From positions 1 to 16,799 of the forward strand of contig JANWLI010000149.1 of NCBI GenBank assembly GCA_025450975.1: 16,799 nt of DNA, in the 5' to 3' direction. This document shows, piece after piece, positions 14,213 to 16,799 of this stretch. Made by a program: the position numbers and the translations under genes. The notes under the pieces were generated by a model. That model was not told where the DNA came from and searched no databases. It was given only the letters and a program-made list of their open reading frames with translations. The DNA is from Candidatus Kapaibacterium sp. (GTDB lineage: Bacteria > Bacteroidota > Ignavibacteria > Palsa-1295). Position 1 is the stretch's first letter, and each line of letters begins with the position of its first letter.

Positions 14213-15391
14213 CTAAGCATTCAACGCTTTTAAGGCCAGATATGCCTGCATTGCGATGCCGGTCTTCAGCGACGCCTCATCGATCGTGAAATGGTCGTTA
14301 TGGATATCTGCAGTGATACCTTGCGAAATATTACGAATGCCGAGACGGTAGAACGTCCCCGGTACCTTTTCCAGGTAATACGCAAAATCTTCTGCTCCCA
14401 TAAGGCGCTCAGCCTTGAATACTTTGTCACTGCCGAACAACTCACAGGCTGCGTCCTCAGCAAAGCGGGTCTTGGACGGATCGTTACTAAGAACCGGATA
14501 CCCTTTATCGATGTGAACGTCGCACGACGCTCCCATCGAGGCACAGACACCTTCGACGATCTCGACGACGCGCTTATGCGCATAATCGCGCCACTCTTTC
14601 GTCATCGAACGAAGTGTGCCGACAAGCTTTACTTCCTCGGGAATAATATTCGGCGCAAAGCCTCCATGGATCGAGCCGATCGTGATCACTCCCTGACTAA
14701 ACGGATCGATATTACGCGAGACAAGCGTCTGCAGCGCAATGATCACCTGCGCTGATATTACGATGGGATCGATGCCAAACTGCGGCCGCGCTCCGTGCGC
14801 CGACTTGCCTTTGATCGTGATGTACAGTTCATCTGCCGAAGCCATCATCTCGCCTTCGCAGAAACCGACGGTGCCGGCATCGTTCTGCGCGATGACATGC
14901 AGTCCGTAGATCTCGTCGACGCCATTGAGTGCGCCTTCGTCGATCATGAATGGCGCTCCGCCCGGATTCCGCTCTTCGCTTGGTTGAAAAAGAATGCGGA
15001 CTTCGCCTGCGAACTGATCGCGAAGATCGGCAAGGATCATAGCAGCACCGAGGCCGATAGCCGTATGCGCATCGTGGCCGCAGGCATGCATCTTGCCGGG
15101 ATTCTTCGAAGCGAACTCGAGGCCGGTGGCTTCGAGGATCGGCAGTGCATCCATATCGGCACGCAGGCCGATCGTGCGGCCACTTCCCTTCGTGCCTTTT
15201 ATCGTGGCAACGACGCCGGTCCTGGCAACGCCTCGTTGCACTTCGGCGCCGACTTTCTCGAGCGTTTCGGCGACGAGCTTTGACGTCTCGTGCTCTTCGA
15301 ATGCAAGTTCGGGGTTCGCGTGAATGGTACGACGAAGCCGGACAACTTCAGGGTAATGCTTATCTGCCAGCGTTAATATATCTTGTGTCAC
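14213..15391 (-). CDS. M20-family amidohydrolase (M20D, N-acyl-amino-acid / hippurate hydrolase type)
   Basis: 392 aa, full length for the M20D subfamily (about 380-400). It would hydrolyse N-acyl amino acids or related amides in the cytoplasm using two metal ions; no signal peptide is present. Signatures: HANPELAFEEHETS (24-37), GLRADMDALPI (75-85), MHACGHDAHT (101-110) with ligands C104 and H106, FQPSEE (135-140) with E139/E140, GLHV with H165, and the C-terminal ADIHNDHF with H364. The dimerisation (lid) domain sits about 185-300 and includes KGKSAHGARP. Substrate (acetyl, hippuryl, IAA conjugate, N-acetyl-diaminopimelate) cannot be decided. The start is GTG at 15391, 21 bases after the YbbR stop, so the two are probably co-transcribed. 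Confidence 0.95.
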   Translation of the reverse strand: MTQDILTLADKHYPEVVRLRRTIHANPELAFEEHETSKLVAETLEKVGAEVQRGVARTGVVATIKGTKGSGRTIGLRADMDALPILEATGLEFASKNPGKMHACGHDAHTAIGLGAAMILADLRDQFAGEVRILFQPSEERNPGGAPFMIDEGALNGVDEIYGLHVIAQNDAGTVGFCEGEMMASADELYITIKGKSAHGARPQFGIDPIVISAQVIIALQTLVSRNIDPFSQGVITIGSIHGGFAPNIIPEEVKLVGTLRSMTKEWRDYAHKRVVEIVEGVCASMGASCDVHIDKGYPVLSNDPSKTRFAEDAACELFGSDKVFKAERLMGAEDFAYYLEKVPGTFYRLGIRNISQGITADIHNDHFTIDEASLKTGIAMQAYLALKALNA

Positions 15392-15412
15392 AGTATCTAT
15401 GATAGAAATATG

Positions 15413-16354
15413 TTACTCTTGTTTCCGCACGATAAACTTCAACTCCGGCGGATCGGATGTCAGGAATTCCAACCCTTTGGGAAGATGGAATTCCGGTTTA
15501 ACGCTCGTGGCAGTATCAAAGCTGAGCATATTATACGATACGCGTGCTTTGATCTCCGACGACTCAAGGTCGGAAAGCTGGTCTACTCCGCCTCGGAGCG
15601 TTACGGTCACTGTTTGCGGCATGAGCATGACATCTCTGCCCGGCGGCACGGCATCGACGGTCACCGGCACGTCGGTGAATACTTTTTCTGCAACGGCCTG
15701 TACATTGAGCTTGATCGTGATCGATGTTATGGTGCGATCAGTAATTGCCTCACGCAACGAATCGGAAAGCTCAAGCTGTTTGGTGACGGACTCACGAAGA
15801 TTGCGCAGCCTCAGCACTTTCGTCGGGAAAAATCGAAGGGAGTCGAGCACTGCACTCGATCCGCTTACCGTTATATAGCCCGGAGCGATCAGCGGATCGC
15901 CAACGAGCGTAAAACCATCGGCCGGCTGCACATCGAGTCTGGGGGAGATCGGCAAGCGCTTCGTGATCTCCCGCCCGAAGATGAGTCGGATCGAGTCTGG
16001 TTGGATCTTCAACACTTTGATGTCCTGCGGCATCAGCGGCGAAGCGGAGAGTTCTTCCGTCGTAAGGTAGAGTTGCCCACTCTGTAGTGTTTGCGGATCA
16101 CGGGCGGAGAGATCGACGGTAAACTTAGCGTCTTTAGTAATATCCATCAGAACAAGCTCCCACCCCGCACCCTGTAGCTTGGCATGAATGCTGGAGGGGA
16201 TCTCTCCGGCAAGCGCGAGCCCTGTGGGCGGCGTCACTTCCAGCGGAATATCAGTTTCGAATTCATAGGTACCGGCCAGGTGCACATACGTCCAGAGCGT
16301 AAGCGCAAAAAAGATCGCTGCGAAGAGAATACCTAACTTTCGGGCGAGACCCAA
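15413..16354 (-). CDS. YbbR-domain membrane-anchored protein
   Basis: 313 aa. One N-terminal membrane helix (about 6-26, ending WTYVHLAG), then an extracytoplasmic region of YbbR-type beta modules. Module starts can be seen at TYEFETDIPLEVTPPTGLAL (29-48), KRLPISPRLDVQPADGFTLV (about 132-151) and EKVFTDVPVTVDAVPP (about 223-238), so three YbbR modules fit. YbbR proteins (CdaR in Firmicutes) often sit next to the diadenylate cyclase cdaA and modulate it. No cdaA is in this window, so that link is untested here. The start is TTG at 16354, chosen because the heptamer array directly upstream supplies an in-frame TAA about 13 bases before it and no ATG is available before the membrane helix. Confidence 0.9.
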   Translation of the reverse strand: MGLARKLGILFAAIFFALTLWTYVHLAGTYEFETDIPLEVTPPTGLALAGEIPSSIHAKLQGAGWELVLMDITKDAKFTVDLSARDPQTLQSGQLYLTTEELSASPLMPQDIKVLKIQPDSIRLIFGREITKRLPISPRLDVQPADGFTLVGDPLIAPGYITVSGSSAVLDSLRFFPTKVLRLRNLRESVTKQLELSDSLREAITDRTITSITIKLNVQAVAEKVFTDVPVTVDAVPPGRDVMLMPQTVTVTLRGGVDQLSDLESSEIKARVSYNMLSFDTATSVKPEFHLPKGLEFLTSDPPELKFIVRKQE

Positions 16355-16355
16355 G

Positions 16356-16383
16356 AGATGTAAGAGTTAAGATGTAAGATGTA
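16356..16383 (+). repeat. Heptamer tandem array, AGATGTA units
   Basis: AGATGTA (16356), AGAGTTA (16363), AGATGTA (16370), AGATGTA (16377), exact period 7. On the coding strand a shifted unit is TTACATC, again TTACnnn. It begins one base after the YbbR TTG start and takes up nearly half of the 62-base gap. Confidence 0.9.
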
Positions 16384-16416
16384 CGAGAGGCGAAATTACG
16401 GAGAAAGTCGCCGTTA

Positions 16417-16799
16417 TCAATTCGGACGATGTTCGCCGGCAGGATAGGCGATCGGATTCGACGAACCGGTCGTATGCGGACGGAGGATGGCAAGGAGTTC
16501 GCCACGGTTAGCCTTGCTGATGCCACGCCCCTGGATCGGAAGGTTTGGAATGCTACGTGCGTAGCGGCGAAGCTCGTGCACGTTCCAATCTTCCATCTCG
16601 GTAACGTCAAGCTCGTGGATCTCACGAACACGTGAGGATGTACGCTCTTGCGCGGGCTCCTTAACTTCTACGGCAGCAATATTAAGCGACGAAAGCAGGA
16701 GCTTCATCGCTGTAAGATCGGGTTTAGCAAAGAACGCGGAGTTTGCTACTCCCTGAGCAACCTTAACTGTTTCAACGGCATGCTGGACTTCTGCGAGCC
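16417..16799 (-). CDS. Unknown protein with C-terminal Rho_N/SAP-like domain (partial, N-terminus outside window)
   Basis: The minus frame is open from the right edge to the TGA at 16417, giving 127 codons. An ATG at 16707 lies inside this open frame, but reading continues upstream (LAEVQHAVETVKVAQGVAN, then FFAKPDLTAMKLL), so the true start is probably outside the window. The last third, roughly TEMEDWNVHELRRYARSIP to GISKANRGELLAIL, has the helix-loop-helix pattern of the Rho N-terminal/SAP-like fold (hELRxxAR ... Gisk..r.ELlaiL), often involved in nucleic acid binding. The tail is short and Pro/Gly rich. The upstream part, VKVAQGVAN...FFAKPDLTAMKLLLSSLNI, is a helical block I do not recognise. 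It precedes ybbR in the same orientation. Domain call is moderate; function unknown. Confidence 0.7.
   Translation of the reverse strand, partial: LAEVQHAVETVKVAQGVANSAFFAKPDLTAMKLLLSSLNIAAVEVKEPAQERTSSRVREIHELDVTEMEDWNVHELRRYARSIPNLPIQGRGISKANRGELLAILRPHTTGSSNPIAYPAGEHRPN

Noticed and set aside
15383..16087. 234-codon open frame on the plus strand, and similar long antisense frames at 14795-15283 and 14291-14755
   Set aside because: These are shadows of the YbbR and M20 genes. Codon bias on the opposite strand keeps these frames open; translations are Arg/His/Cys-rich with no family features.

Overview
This 16.8 kb window is a gene-dense bacterial stretch at roughly 50% GC by eye. It holds fourteen protein genes, thirteen on the minus strand and one on the plus strand. 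No RNA gene, insertion sequence, phage gene or CRISPR array was found, and no gene-free gap exceeds 160 bases. The best guess at the organism is the Bacteroidota/Chlorobiota side of the FCB group (Kapabacteria or Ignavibacteria-like). Reasons: a DUF2723-type membrane glycosyltransferase, a bifunctional SIS-domain phosphoglucose/phosphomannose isomerase, a YbbR protein, and almost no Shine-Dalgarno sequences (one clear case among the starts inspected). This is an inference from gene content, not a proven assignment.

Layout, left to right: the N-terminal two thirds of gatB (minus, cut by the window edge); a 158-base gap with two inverted copies of a CGCAGAG-type repeat; an orphan Rieske oxygenase (minus); a divergent 157-base gap with another repeat and a 16-base palindrome; an exported ARPP-1/DUF6569-like protein of unknown function (plus) ending in a UUCG-loop terminator. 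From 3556 to the right edge everything is minus strand. In transcription order these genes are: a partial protein with a Rho_N/SAP-like domain, a YbbR-domain protein, an M20 amidohydrolase, a VOC protein, a CPBP membrane protease, a DUF2723 glycosyltransferase, PGI/PMI, fmt, a glycerophosphodiester phosphodiesterase, a YyaL/DUF255 protein, an AAG-type 3-methyladenine DNA glycosylase, a DipZ-C-terminal-like thioredoxin lipoprotein and a PAP2 phosphatase.

Most genes are envelope or housekeeping functions and do not form one pathway. Tight junctions (VOC/CPBP/DUF2723, PGI/fmt, YyaL/AAG, thioredoxin/PAP2) suggest several operon blocks. These blocks are separated by slightly longer gaps.

The most striking pattern lies between the genes. 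In the 13-gene collinear run every gap of 38 bases or more carries a short tandem array, and every gap of 27 bases or less has none. There are two types. One is heptamers built on a TTACnnn core, about four units each, with different variable bases at each site. The other is a purine-rich 8 to 12-base spaced family (CGCAGAG, CGCAAAG, AACGAAG). The arrays abut start and stop codons: two genes have only a TTG start directly after an array that supplies an in-frame stop, and one array has extended into the 3' end of the Rieske gene and encodes its last residues.
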